Below, one piece after another: positions 1 to 12,311 of a stretch of DNA of 64,000 bases. The stretch's first letter is position 1. The number at the start of each line of letters is the position of its first letter. The notes beneath the pieces are model-generated. The model made no database searches and was not told the origin of the DNA. It saw nothing but the letters and a program-made list of their open reading frames with translations. Both the position numbers and the translations under genes were made by a program. Source of the DNA: Aphidius gifuensis (taxonomy: Eukaryota > Arthropoda > Insecta > Hymenoptera > Braconidae); assembly GCF_014905175.1 (NCBI RefSeq), contig NC_057788.1:24212154-24276153 (forward strand), in the 5' to 3' direction.

Positions 1-3000
1 TATAGTATTCACTAAAGTAAAATTTTAATTAAGCTCAACACACAGACGGGACGAAAATAAGCTCTTCTTTTTTTCTTCAAGTGAAGAAGGGACTCCATTA
101 AAAAACATACTCAAACTAACCCCATCGACGAGCCTCTTTTTTTGAAAAGAATAAAAAGTTTTTATATATTTTTTTTCTTGTTCTTTTTTTTTTCTTTTCT
201 TTTACCATTTACCCTAACTCCCCACGGGAAATAAAAAAACGTTTTTCAAGTATTCCTAAAAGAGATTATTGTCGCGAAATTGGATATAAAACACTTTGTT
301 CAATTTTTTTCAGTAAATTTAACACTTGGAATAATAATAAATTAATAAATCAATAGGCAGAATGTTTAAAAAGATTTGAGCTATTTATAAAGATCAAAAT
401 TTATTTATTTATTTTTTTTTAATATTTGATAATCTGTATGATTAATAATACGGGATTACTTATAATTATAGCTTTGTAAATTAATTTAATTCAAGTTCAA
501 ATCCAATTTAAAGATATACATCCACAGAAGCCATTTAATTCAATATGTGAATTATAATTTTCACGTGTTAATTTAACAATGTCTTTATATAACATGGTAG
601 AAATGTTATTCGATCAATACAAAAGGTACCAATCAATCCACAGGGGGTTGTCTTTACCCTCGACAGATGGCCAGCAAAAAAAAAAATAATAATAATAAAA
701 AAGAAAACACTATGCTCCAATCCCGTCTAAATCCAACCGCACCCACGCAATCACATTTTTCTTTATCCATAAGCAAAATCAATCTAGATATTTTTATAAT
801 TAGTTGTGTGTTGTAATGTCTAGCTGGAGTCATTTATGTTAACGATAAAAACGATAATTAAAATTAGTTCAGTAATTTTGTATTTATATATAATATAAAT
901 AGATAGTCTTTGTATCAATCATTTTGCCTGCAAGAGTAAAGAGCTTTTTCTTATTATCAATTTCTTACAGTCGTTAGCTATGGTAGCTCACTATCAATTT
1001 CACGAAAGATTAAGTTTTTTTATTTATTATTATTACTTTAATTGTAATTAAATTATAAACAACAATCGTGTATTGAAATAATAAGTAAATTACAAAAATG
1101 CAAAGCAATGAAATTCCTTAAAAGTTGATAGACAATTTATTTGTCATTTTTTTTCAATGCTATATTTCATTTTGAAAGTTAAGTTAACACAAGGTTTGCA
1201 ATTTACTGTGATACATTTAAACACAGTCATATCTAATGAGGTAATTGGTAATTTAATGATACACACAGTGGTTATATGGAGGGTAAACCTTGGATAGTAA
1301 CAACGTCTGGTATTTGAACGGCATTTTGTACAAAATTCAAAGAACAAAAGAATCAACGGAATAATATCAAAAGTCGGTAGAGTAGGTTAAAAGAAATTTA
1401 TATTTTTTTACCGATAGAAGAGTATTGTTACCGATAAAACTGTTTTGCCAACTGATGCTTGTATTTGAATTGTAGATACAAAAAAAAATATACAAAATCG
1501 ATTAAATGTTGAAGTAATTATTGTATAGTCAAGATAATATTTTGGAATGTAATACTACAAGCACGAAATCTGGTGCACGGAAATTCCTTGATTCTGTGAT
1601 TTGTCAGAAATTTATTAGTGGTAACTGAGCATTGACCTCTGTTCCGGAAATCAATGCTAATAATTTAGCATTTCATTGTTCGAATGTATTTTAAATTCAT
1701 AGTTATTTAAAACCTTGATAACACAATCATGATTAACTGAACTAAATTTATTTCAAAACCTTCAGTTCTTTATTTGGAACGACTGGTTTACACTTAAGGT
1801 GTATTTTTCCAACAAATCTAATTATATATATATGTGAACTATTTATCAATAATTTCATTTTTTTTTTTTTTTACATAAATTAGTTGCAGAAAAAAAAAAA
1901 ATGAATAAACTGAATTTTATTGCTTATTACTGCGTTGTAAAATAAAATAAAAAATAAATTTGAATAATCGATTTTAGAGCTAGCTATAAGAATTGGTATG
2001 AACAACTAACAACATATTATATAAAAGTAGAAAATTGCCGAATTTAAAAGTATACCCATTACTAGAGTAGTTTAAAAATCAATATTCAAGTTTAATTTTC
2101 TTTTTTTAACTACTGAATAATGAATAAAAAAAATTCAATTGATATCATGTCGATGCAGATGCAATTTTTTTTTTTATTTCCATAATATTACTTCAGGGAA
2201 TATGCATGGATACATACATATTGTATAAGAGAAATTGAAATTCTGTTCAATCAATATTACATGATGATTTATATATAGAATTTTACTCTTGTTGGATATA
2301 TTTAATTCAACATTATTCAGCTTTAATTTGATGTCTTGATTTTTGCATAATTAGTCATGGTATATACGTATTTAATAAATATAGATATTAATGTATGTAT
2401 TCTCACTTTAATCTTTACTTTTCACAAAAAGAGTTTACATGAAATTTTTCCATCTTCAAAAGAATCATAGTGCAGACAAGATGAACGTTAAATCCCCAAT
2501 GGAAAATACCAGTTTGGTAAAATGCTTTTTAGAGTATTCAGAATTTAACAAATCGAGAATTTCTGAATATTAATGCAAACAACTCACAAGGGAAAAAGCA
2601 TCTCACGAGTTTTGAATGTCGACGTGGCAACTGTGGCGTGATAGAAACGTCGTGTTTTAACATTTTGTCTTTCACTCATTTTCAATGAAAATTTAAGGGG
2701 TAAAATACAATAGGGTTTAAATTTAGATTGTCATCTCTTTGTTTAATATTTGAATTCTTTTATATACTAAATAATTCGTGTGTATATATACACTTAAAAA
2801 ATTTATTCAACATAATCTGATAAAAAAAAATATAGTCAAGTTAAATGGAATATTTTAATTAAAATTATATAGTGGCATAAGCAATGATAATTTTACCAAT
2901 ATATTAATTTTTTATATAGATATATATATGATTGAATAAGGTACTTGAAAATCTCGATGAATACTCGAGTATGTCTGACTTATCACGATGATCAGTCTCG

Positions 3001-4483
3001 TTCACTTTTAACCCCCTTATACTCTAACAAATTTCATCCCTTCACGACACTCCAGGGAGTTGATTACCATCCATTTTTTTTTTTGTTTTAATTTTTCTTT
3101 TTGTACTTTCCACTTTTCTTTGTTTCTTTTTTTTTTTTTTCAGTCTCAACGTGATTCAATGTTTCCTGGTTTCAAGCACTGAGACATGTTTACTTCATAT
3201 AGTCCAATTTAAAAGCTCACTGATTTAAATTGACATTTTTTTTTAAATGTCATTATACACACCGTCTATTATTGAATAATTTAATTCAATTTTTGATCAC
3301 ACACACCCACAGTCATTCATAATACTAACTTTTTAATTATTCAACTATATTATCTACGGGTTTAAATTTTTTTTAAATTATTTTTATATTACAATAAATG
3401 CTTTGTATTAAAGTGTTGCATAATTTTTTTTTTTTCCATGATTTTTAATAATCACAACAATTTATTACTTTCCTATATACTATTTTATATTATTAATATA
3501 TATAGAAAAATTTTTATGAAAATTTTTGAGGATTATTACGTTACGGCATGCCAATTAGACTTTTATTTATTTATTTTTTTTTTCCTGTTCTGTTCAGGTT
3601 TGATTAAAAAAGGATAACAAGGGTATGAAAAAATATATATATATGTGAGGATTAAACAATGTCAGTGGCTTCGATGCTACCCTATTTTCACATTTTTAAA
3701 ATTAGCTAAATATAAAAAGAACAAAAAAAAAAATTTGTACGCTTTCGTACATGGTCAAAATCATGTCGATTGAACTCATACATTTTTTTTTTTTTCAACA
3801 GAAATACTAAAAAAAAAAATCAATACAAAAAGAACAAAATTAGGAAAAAACACGACCCAACTATCTAACTCTAGTTCCGGGTATATATTTTTTTTTTTTT
3901 ATACACTCACGATGACATATTATTTCTTACCCTACTGTGCTATGATTATTATAAATGTTATTGTCATTATTATATATACGAAAGAGCTAAAAAGTTTTAA
4001 AGAGGTTAAAAGTTTTAAATTTCAAAAAAAAAAAACAAAAAAGATTCACAAGTTGTTTTTTATGTAATTGTTTTCCAACAAAAAAAAATTAAAAAAAAAA
4101 AAAAAAAAGTATTCTATACAATATTAAAATTATATGTCATAAAGTTAAGTGATAAATTCTACGTCAAGATTTTTTTTTTAGAAATAAATTATATTTATTT
4201 TCTAAGTGTTATTGATTTAAATTAATATATTAATATATAGTTTAAACAGATGCGTCATTCTTAAAATTTTATTATAATAAAAAAGTAAAATTTAAATACT
4301 TTTTAGAGGAATTACAATTAGATATATGTTATATATACTTTGAATATATACAAGTGAGAAAATACGAAAAAAAAAGCCCGTTCCCATTGGTGCCACTTAA
4401 AAAATTTATGTTTTTTTTAGAAAAAAAAAAAAAAAACTCATTTTGCTCATTATTGTGAGTTTTTTTTTTGTATTACTTTTTAC
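1..4483. other. AT-rich non-coding stretch
   Basis: This is dense A/T sequence with many poly-T and poly-A runs and no convincing exon. A strong-looking plus-strand acceptor (poly-pyrimidine then TTACAG) lies near 970, but the frame after it runs into low-complexity AT codons without a good donor. A somewhat GC-richer patch near 2580-2650 has open frames on both strands and weak splice signals. I take the stretch as intron or intergenic sequence. Confidence 0.6.
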
Positions 4484-4565
4484 CTTTACAAAAACACGCG
4501 TTTCAAGGTTCGAAGATTCAATGCTGCTCCACCACATTCGCGTTCCTTGCTGCTCGTCCTGCGTC
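4484..4565 (-). CDS. Candidate internal coding exon, unknown protein
   Basis: This 82-nt minus-strand block is bounded by a pyrimidine-rich acceptor (TCTCTTTTCAAG) and a donor AAAG|GTAAAA. Only one of the three frames is open through it. It enters in phase 2 and leaves in phase 0, giving 27 residues that include GTRMWWSSIESSNLETRV. The island is clearly GC-richer than its surroundings, which are poly-T and poly-A. The entry phase matches the exit phase of the candidate exon at 16567-16659, so the two could be consecutive in one minus-strand gene. I recognise no domain. The plus strand also carries a longer open frame here, but it is dominated by phenylalanine from poly-T, so I prefer the minus reading. 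A conserved non-coding element remains possible. Confidence 0.33.
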
Positions 4566-7500
4566 CTTGAAAAGAGACAACGTTTTTTTTCTATTTTTTT
4601 TTTTTTTTTACTTTTGCTCATTCTTTTTAAGTATTGCATCGAACACACAATTGCAAGTGATTTTTTTTTTAATAGCCGATCCTTCTATAACCTTTTTATA
4701 TTAATTTTATATTAACTACAAAATCTAAACAGTATACTTTCAATTAACATCATAACAAAATTATTATATATATTGACATATAAATAAAATAAATATTTAA
4801 AAAAAAAAAGATCATATTAATAATAATGATGCACCGGTATAGTTGCCCCGGTTATCCTGTAAAATCAATATTCATCGGTTAATATGATGTATGTTTTAAA
4901 AAAAATATATATAATCTGGTTAAGTCACGAGTTCTACCGGAAATAAAATAAAAAAACAACAACAACTCCATTAATATATATTGCAATGTATTATTTGTTA
5001 ATTAATTGGATTGAATTAGTAACTGTTTTTTTTTTTTTTTTAAATAAATATATAAAAATATATTTAGTTTTTTAAATTTAATTTAACAACTTTATACTAC
5101 GGTGCTTTTTAAAACGATTAATTAAATTTGAAAAAAAAATTATATGTAAATGAATTCAGATGCTGACAAATCAAGTACACTCAACCTCTATAGTTTAGAA
5201 GAATAAATAAATAAATAAACTACGTTCTAATGAAATATATATCTATAAGATAAATTTATAAGTTTTGATTACGGAGACGACTTATGGACCCGTTGATAAC
5301 TACTATAACGAAAATGCTGACCACTGCTATTTTTATATATATATATATATTTACACTACGTGCTCTTTTGGAGATTGAGGATGGATATAAATGATATAGG
5401 ATTTGAAGTACACTGATGAAATAAGAAGCATGAAAGAGAGACAATGAAGATGAGATGAGGAAGTAGGGAAAAATGTTTGATAAAATTGTGACGACACTCA
5501 AGGGTGTGGTAAGAGGAAAGCAATTGAGAGCTTGTGTCACAGAGGTAAAATAAAATCAAGGAATAAGGATGCCCTGAGGATTTTTGAAACATACTGTTTT
5601 TTTTTTTTTTTACCCTACTGGCCTTTAGATTACATTCCTCTTTAAATAAATAAAATTACATAAAAAAATAAATCAAGAATCAACAAAGAAAAGTAGCTTT
5701 TTTATTTATTTTTTTTTTTTTGCATCCCTATATTGCTACGAGATTTAAAATAAAGTAATATAATATATAAAATATCTTGAAATAAAACTAAGGATACCGT
5801 CAAGTAAATGTTATTTATATTTTATATTTATTTACAAGAAAAAAGAGATTTTTTTTTAAAGTTAATATACTAAAATGCTTTTATAAAAATTTAATCTTGA
5901 CAGTTTCCTTAAATTATAATATCAAAATATAAATCAACTAAGCATAAATATATATATTTTTAATAATATCTAAACATCAAATTATACATCTAATTATCAT
6001 CAACATCAAAAGTTATCATTTCATTTTTTCAAAATTATTAATTTTGCACCAATTAGATTTTTAACTAGTAATTATTAGTTTTTTATTTTTTTTTTAATTT
6101 CATATACAACATTATTATAACTAATCTATCTTAAACATCGAGCAACTAGCTAATTTATCGCACATCTAAGTTATTAAAAACTACAAATGGCAATATATAT
6201 ATATATGAATGAAACTAAACGACGCACAGGAGTAAATCGATAAAATTATTATGGCAATAATATTTTTAAAAAATTAGAAAATAAATAAATAAATAAACAT
6301 TATAATGTTTAAATTGTCGGTAGTTGTTAGTGATTAGTTCCGTCGATAAAAAACATGTAACATGATATATAACATTAAGACTCATGCTTTGAGTTAATTG
6401 TAGATAAGAATCAGCTTAAATATACTGTTGAGATATAATAATAAGACCAATAATGTTACCGGAAGTTTTAAATGACAAATTTTTTTTATTTAATTTAATA
6501 ATTTATCTATTTTAAGTTTTTGAAAATTATTTAGTTTTTTGTTGCTAAAACTTCATTATATATATCAAAATTTAAATTAAGTTTATGTATAGTTTTAGTT
6601 TGAGGACCACCTGAGGAAATGCACTAAACTTTTTTTTTTTTTTTTATCTCTATATGTATATTTTGTGCTTTTTCTTATAGTCATCTACCCCAAGGGCTCT
6701 TTTTCATTCGTCAAATAAATTCAACTCTCTTTATCTTCACTTATGAAAGTAAACGAATACACGCACCTTCTTTCCCTTCACCATAAACACCCTACTTTTT
6801 ATTTTTACTATTATTTTTATTTTTTATTTTTCTACATGTATGCCTGTCACTATATAGTTGCATTGTATAAATGTATAGTTGGTTTGTTGGCGACCCCCCT
6901 TGGCTCAATCCCTATTTTTTTTTATTTTTATTTTTTTGTATTTTTCTATTTTTTTATCCCAGACAAAAGCTACGGTCAATAACCTTCACATATACGTTGT
7001 ATTTAATCGTTAACAATTCCGTTCTTTTAACAAAAAAATAAAAAAATGTAATAATATAAAAAACAGTAAATTTCAGTCAATTTATCGACGCAAACTTTAA
7101 TGACATTTAAATGAATGTGTCCACTCTGCGAGCTTAATGAAATAAGTTTCATTTAAATTCATGAAGATTGAAAAACTACCCAGATGACATTTTTTTATTA
7201 TTACATTTTTTTTTATTTTTTTTTTATTGTCATATTTATTTTATCATTTAATTTTGTTATTTTATGTGACAGTTTAAATGTTGTACAAGTTGTGTTTTTC
7301 ATTAGAAATTTATTTTTATTTTTTTAATTTTGTGGTAAAATAAAAAGAGCAATTAACCTCATCTGGGATATTTGAAATTTTGTTATGTATAATGGTCAAG
7401 TGGTGAACACATGACGTTTAATGTTTGATTTACTTTTTGTATATATATATAAAACTGTAGTACGTGGTTTAGTATAGGTGTGTATATAAACAGTAGTTCA

Positions 7501-7812
7501 ATATATATTGTTTATAAATTTATTTATGTATATGCATAAATGCATTTACATAGGAAAATGTATACAACAAAATTTCGTGCAACAACTCGCAAATCGAAAA
7601 GCACCTGTCCCAGTGGAAAAAAAAAACTAAAAAAAAATATCTAACGATATAGATGAGGCCACGAAGGATGATCGTGATAGTGAAAGAGTAAAAGGGTAAA
7701 TCGAGAATGCAACGTCATAAATGCCAGGCAAATGAAAATGTGAACAAAGCACACACTGAATACACAAACAATGCACATATATGTATATATACTTTGTTTT
7801 TTTTTTTAACAG
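4566..7812. other. AT-rich non-coding stretch
   Basis: Mostly poly-A/T, (TA)n and (TAAA)n repeats. A purine-rich plus-strand block at about 5400-5590 gives long minus-strand frames, but these are serine- and leucine-rich translations of the purine tract with no splice boundaries. I see no supported gene. Confidence 0.6.
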
Positions 7813-7890
7813 TGTATACATGGTGAATTTAAACCTGGGCTTCAAAGTATTTTGACCAGGCATGTCGTTGGAATTAATAGTGCCCTATAG
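7813..7890 (+). CDS. Candidate terminal exon, unknown protein
   Basis: A long T tract ending in AACAG forms a very good acceptor directly before 7813. The frame starting in phase 0 then reads 25 codons and stops at TAG (7888-7890). The peptide includes GEFKPGLQSILTRHVVGI, which is not low complexity. The other two frames stop early. No good donor lies inside, so if real this is a last exon or an alternative last exon. It lies on the same strand as, and 3.9 kb upstream of, the better-supported terminal exon at 11780. Because poly-T followed by CAG is common in this sequence, a chance acceptor is quite possible. No family is recognised. Confidence 0.22.
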   Translation, partial: CIHGEFKPGLQSILTRHVVGINSAL

Positions 7891-10800
7891 AGTATGATTT
7901 TTTTTTTTTTTCTCATACTTTATAATCAAGGAATTAAAAAAATTTTTTTTTCAAAATAACGAACAGATTTTAATGAAAAACAAATGAATTTTAAAATAAA
8001 AAGTTTTCCTAATTAATCACATTTTTTTTTATCGATATATTATATAATAAAAAAAAAAAAATAAAATCTCATTAATTTAAAAATTTAAGCAAAAAGAAAG
8101 AAAAAACAATTTTAATACTTGAAATATTTGTTTTTTTCATCATTTGTACAAAGCATTATTTTTTAAAATATAAAATAATCAATAATCATTGATTTTTATT
8201 TTTATTTTTAAATCAGCTGCACTATCATGTAATAAAAAGAAAAAAAAAAAAAACTAACTTTTGAAATAAAAAAAAAAAAACAAGAGTAAGTATATATAAA
8301 ACAGAGTTATAAATTTTATCATCTTTTTTTTTTTTATACTTGATTAAAATGTTGATTGAATGAAATAATGATTTCCATCAATTACAATAAATTGAAGATG
8401 AGTTTACGGCCCTGACGATTGGATGAAACAGAGATGAGATATAAAGGGGGTGTTTAATATAGTGAAAAAGAAGGGTAAAAGGGGTGGAAAAAGACAATCT
8501 AAGGGTACTTTCAATGTCGCAATGTGGAGCCATCTAGAGTAGTTTGTAGGAACTTTGTCTTAAAAATTATTTCCCATCCCTTGGATCAATACTCGCCGCG
8601 ACCAGACGTTGGAGCCTGCAGAGTTGAACGCGAGAGAATATATATATATATATACATCCTAGAGGCAAAAACTTCCCTCACTCGCACCCTTTTTTTTTCC
8701 TTTCAGTCACTTCCATCGTATTCTTCCAATTTTTTTTTAATTTTTTTTTCTTTTCATTTATTCTTTATCTTTTACTGTTTTTTATTATTTTTTTTTTTTT
8801 CACAGTGAATATGAACGAAGGCCCGACTACGGTTTCCTTCAAAGTTAACTGTAGAAACTCAACTCTGATGTTATAACAAACTTCTCTTTTACTGTTGAAA
8901 AATCGATCGATAATTCAAGATTTACCCTCGAGGTTTGTTCCTCGTTTTGCCTTGTGATTCATTAACGAACTTTGACAGTCAACTTCACACATATAAACCG
9001 TCATTCAATACATATACACAAATTTATCCATATATAGCTGTTTAAATTTACCTATGAATTATTTTACATTTTACTCTTTCCCAAAAACAAACTTGAAGCA
9101 CTCAGCTCAATTGGCCAGACTCTCTAATCTCAAATATCATTATAATACCCAAGAAATAAATGTTAAATTAAATTGATCATTCAAATATTTTGTGTTTAAT
9201 GTCAATCACGTAAAGTAGTGTGACATCTTATAATATAATTATACCCATTATGCATTATTATATCCATGTCTAATGGCATTATAATAATAATAAAAAAGTT
9301 AAACTAATATATATTATTTTACAAATATATATATCATACTTTTAAATCCGATACTATTTGCATTTTATGAAGCCTTTCTAATGAACTGTTATGAAGAGGA
9401 AAAAAAAAAAAACAACAACGATAAGGGCAGGAAAATATAAAAGAGGTAAAAAAAAAAGATTTAAAAAAATAAAAGCTCGAATGAAGACCCATATGTATAC
9501 GGGTCACGCTTTAGCTTTAGTATCTATATACTGTCATATATGCAGTATATATACATATATGTAAAGTTAATATACAATATACGAAGCTTTCACGCGTCGC
9601 TTGCGGGCTTTCATTGTATATAGCCTCCTTCTTCTCCTTCATCGTCGTGGCTTCTAATAACATAATTTGACTCTAAACCTTGTTTGTAATAATATATGCT
9701 TTACATAAACAAATTCACATATTGGCAAACACTATATATCAATAATATTCACATGGATTGTTTACTATGTCGTATTATTATTATGATTTAAAAATTTTAT
9801 TTTTATTTGTTTTATAATTAAAATAAAACTAAGAAAATGCAAAAAAAAAAAAAAAAATTTGATTATCTTTTTTTCTTTTATTCTTAGGAAATGTATCAAT
9901 TTAATTTGCTATTTGTTTTTTTTTCATTTTCTTTATTTATTTGTTTGTGTAAGAGTAGTTGAGAAGCTAGTTTTTTTTTATTTAAAAAAAAAAAAAATTA
10001 CTTAACTTTTTCATTTTCAAGTTTGGAGGGTATTTACTTTATTTAACAGAGCATTAAAAAAAAAAAACCACAAAATTAATCTCAAGCTTAAAAACATTTG
10101 ATCTTTCTTTTGGCTTTTCCCTCTTTTCTCTACAGTTGACATTTATATTTTGTTGACAGTTTATAAATATCCACAACAAATATTTTTTTTCTTTTTTTGA
10201 TTTATATGTTTTATTATTATATGACGTGTGTGTTTAAGAGGGTAGTAAAGTGGTAAATACCATTAAATTTTATACTCCAAGCTGGACATTGGAATTTTTT
10301 TAATATATATATATGAAGAGAAAAAAAATTTTAATCGATTTAAACAATAATTCTAATAAAACAGAAGAGCATTTGAAAATATTACATATTAAAAATGCAC
10401 AAAAAACATAATTAATATCATTTAAAATGAAATTGTCTTTTCATAAAAATTCAAATACAAAAGTGATGGAAAATATTAATATATAAGAAGGATTGACATT
10501 ATATAATTATTTTATATATTTTTTGTTTTATATATTATATGTATGTATTATTATGATGTTTGTGTATATATATTGTAGTAAATAATAAATATATAATTAT
10601 ACAGTCATATAGATAATGAATTTAATATTATTTTATATATATATATGACACGAAAAAAAAAAAGACACAATCGATTTAAGCCATTGACAGGTAGTAAAAA
10701 GTTGAGCACTTTGAAAATACTGTATAGAAAATTACACGATGATGCCAATGTACATACGAGTAGAAAAAAATAGAAGAAAAGTGTTTGTAGAAAAAAAAGA

Positions 10801-11779
10801 GAACGAGAGAGAAATCGTTACACAAAAGGGTTGATGGAAAAGGTAAAATATATAGAGGAAGGATTTACAACATCAATATAATCCTCTTATATATTTTCAA
10901 GTATATGGTGAATATGGTCGACATTAAATGAAATTTTTTAAAATAATAATTATATAAAATTCTGTTAGTATTAAAAAGAATTTATAATTTTGGTCATATA
11001 TAGAACAAATAATATTTTTCCATTATTTTTTTTTTTTTTTATACTTTTACGTAATTTATTTTTAAAGAAAAAAAAAAATAAAATAAGCAAGTAGCATTTA
11101 AAAATAAAATATATATGTACCAATTTTATGTGAATTTAAATTTTCTTTTTTTTTTTTTTTTTTTTGAATTTTAAATCTTTTTCAAATGCAAAAAATGCTA
11201 TAAATTATAACGAAAGATATTGGGATTTAAAAGCCCGATGAAAAGCTTTTAACCACAAGCATCAATGATGCTGAGAAAAAATAAAATGTAAATATATATA
11301 AAAATATATTATAAAAGAAAAAAAAAAAAAATTCTATATAAGAATGAAATGGATCGATGAAATCCGGCACTTTCGCATAAGCACCATACGTCATTTTCCT
11401 TGCCGGTTATCTTGGTCCTGTAACTATATTTTTATCACGTCTCACATTGCTACGAGGGCATGATTTAATATTTATAAATAATTCATAACAAGAAAAAAGT
11501 CACTGCAACTTCACTGACTATTCTTATCGTAAATTTTACAATAAAAAATATATTTTTTTTAATTTATAAACGTTGATATACTCTTGTATAATTATACATA
11601 GACAGACAGATAAATTTATTCCAATTGAAAATTCAAAATTCATAGATTGATTATTAATTTATTTTCTACTCTTTTTATTCATTATATATATGCTGAGTAT
11701 TTCATGATGATAAAATACAGTAGCAATATGCAATATTAAAAATTAAAAGTTGAGTAAAAAATATATTTTTTTTTTTCAG
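7891..11779. other. AT-rich stretch with two GC islands
   Basis: Mainly A/T sequence. An island at about 8521-8640 has open frames on both strands and a good minus-strand acceptor (CTCTGCAG) near 8614, but every minus frame stops within about 18 codons. A poly-T/CACAG acceptor precedes 8806, followed by two short competing frames. A second island at about 9578-9655 carries a minus-strand ATG frame that begins MKEKKEAIYNES and then runs into (TA)n sequence. None is strong enough to call an exon. Confidence 0.5.
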
Positions 11780-11962
11780 ATGTTTAAAAGAGACAAGATA
11801 GAACCAGCAATTGGACTTGATAATCGTTATCGTTTAATGCGAGGTGAGCGAATGCTTGATGCAAAAGGAAATATAACAAATGATTATGGTGATCCTCCTG
11901 GAGTAAATAGCCTTGAAGAGCTTGCTCAACAAAGTCAAAAAAAATATGCCCTATCAAAATAA
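11780..11962 (+). CDS. Terminal coding exon, unknown protein
   Basis: This is the best-supported coding sequence in the window. A long T tract ending in TTCAG lies immediately before it, and the frame reads 60 codons to TAA. The peptide is highly charged and hydrophilic, for example IGLDNRYRLMRGERMLDAKG followed by an Asn/Asp/Gly/Pro-rich turn region, and it ends EELAQQSQKKYALSK. This is unlike the Phe/Ile/Tyr/Lys-rich chance frames around it. The first codon after the acceptor is ATG, which could be internal rather than an initiator because the open frame continues into the poly-T intron end. The composition suggests a cytosolic C-terminal tail. There is no signal peptide, membrane segment or catalytic motif. 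The upstream exons must lie to the left, in or beyond the window. I could not assign a family. Confidence 0.65.
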   Translation: MFKRDKIEPAIGLDNRYRLMRGERMLDAKGNITNDYGDPPGVNSLEELAQQSQKKYALSK

Positions 11963-11994
11963 ATAAATGACATTTCAAGAAAAACTTAATGTCC

Positions 11995-12000
11995 AATAAA
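11995..12000 (+). promoter_or_regulatory. Possible polyadenylation signal AATAAA
   Basis: An AATAAA hexamer lies 33 nt after the stop codon of the terminal exon. In such AT-rich DNA the hexamer is frequent, and another overlaps the stop codon itself, so the assignment rests on position only. Confidence 0.25.
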
Positions 12001-12293
12001 TTCATCAGATATTTTAAATTAATCATAATAATTTAGATATGAAAATCAAAAAAGGGAAAGATTATAATCTTGCTAATATCCTATATCAAAATTTAAATTT
12101 GGAATAAATTTAAAAACCTCAAAAGTCACAACTTATTGTTGATTTGGTATTTCTGGTATTTAACTATTATTCAACATCAATAGTTTAAAAAAAAAAAAAC
12201 AAGTGCTAAAATTTATTTTATACAGTTATACTGATGGTCTTGATCACAGATAAAATTAATTATGCTTTGAAGTTGTGCCAGGACATAAAGCAT

Positions 12294-12311
12294 CACCACC
12301 ACCACCACCAC
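12294..12311. repeat. (CAC)n microsatellite
   Basis: About six perfect CAC units inside AT-rich sequence downstream of the plus-strand terminal exon. No open frame of interest crosses it. Confidence 0.8.

Noticed and set aside
2439..2573. 44-codon plus ATG frame beginning MKFFHLQKNHSADKM
   Set aside because: The peptide looks reasonable, but ORFs of this length are frequent by chance here and there is no promoter or splice support.
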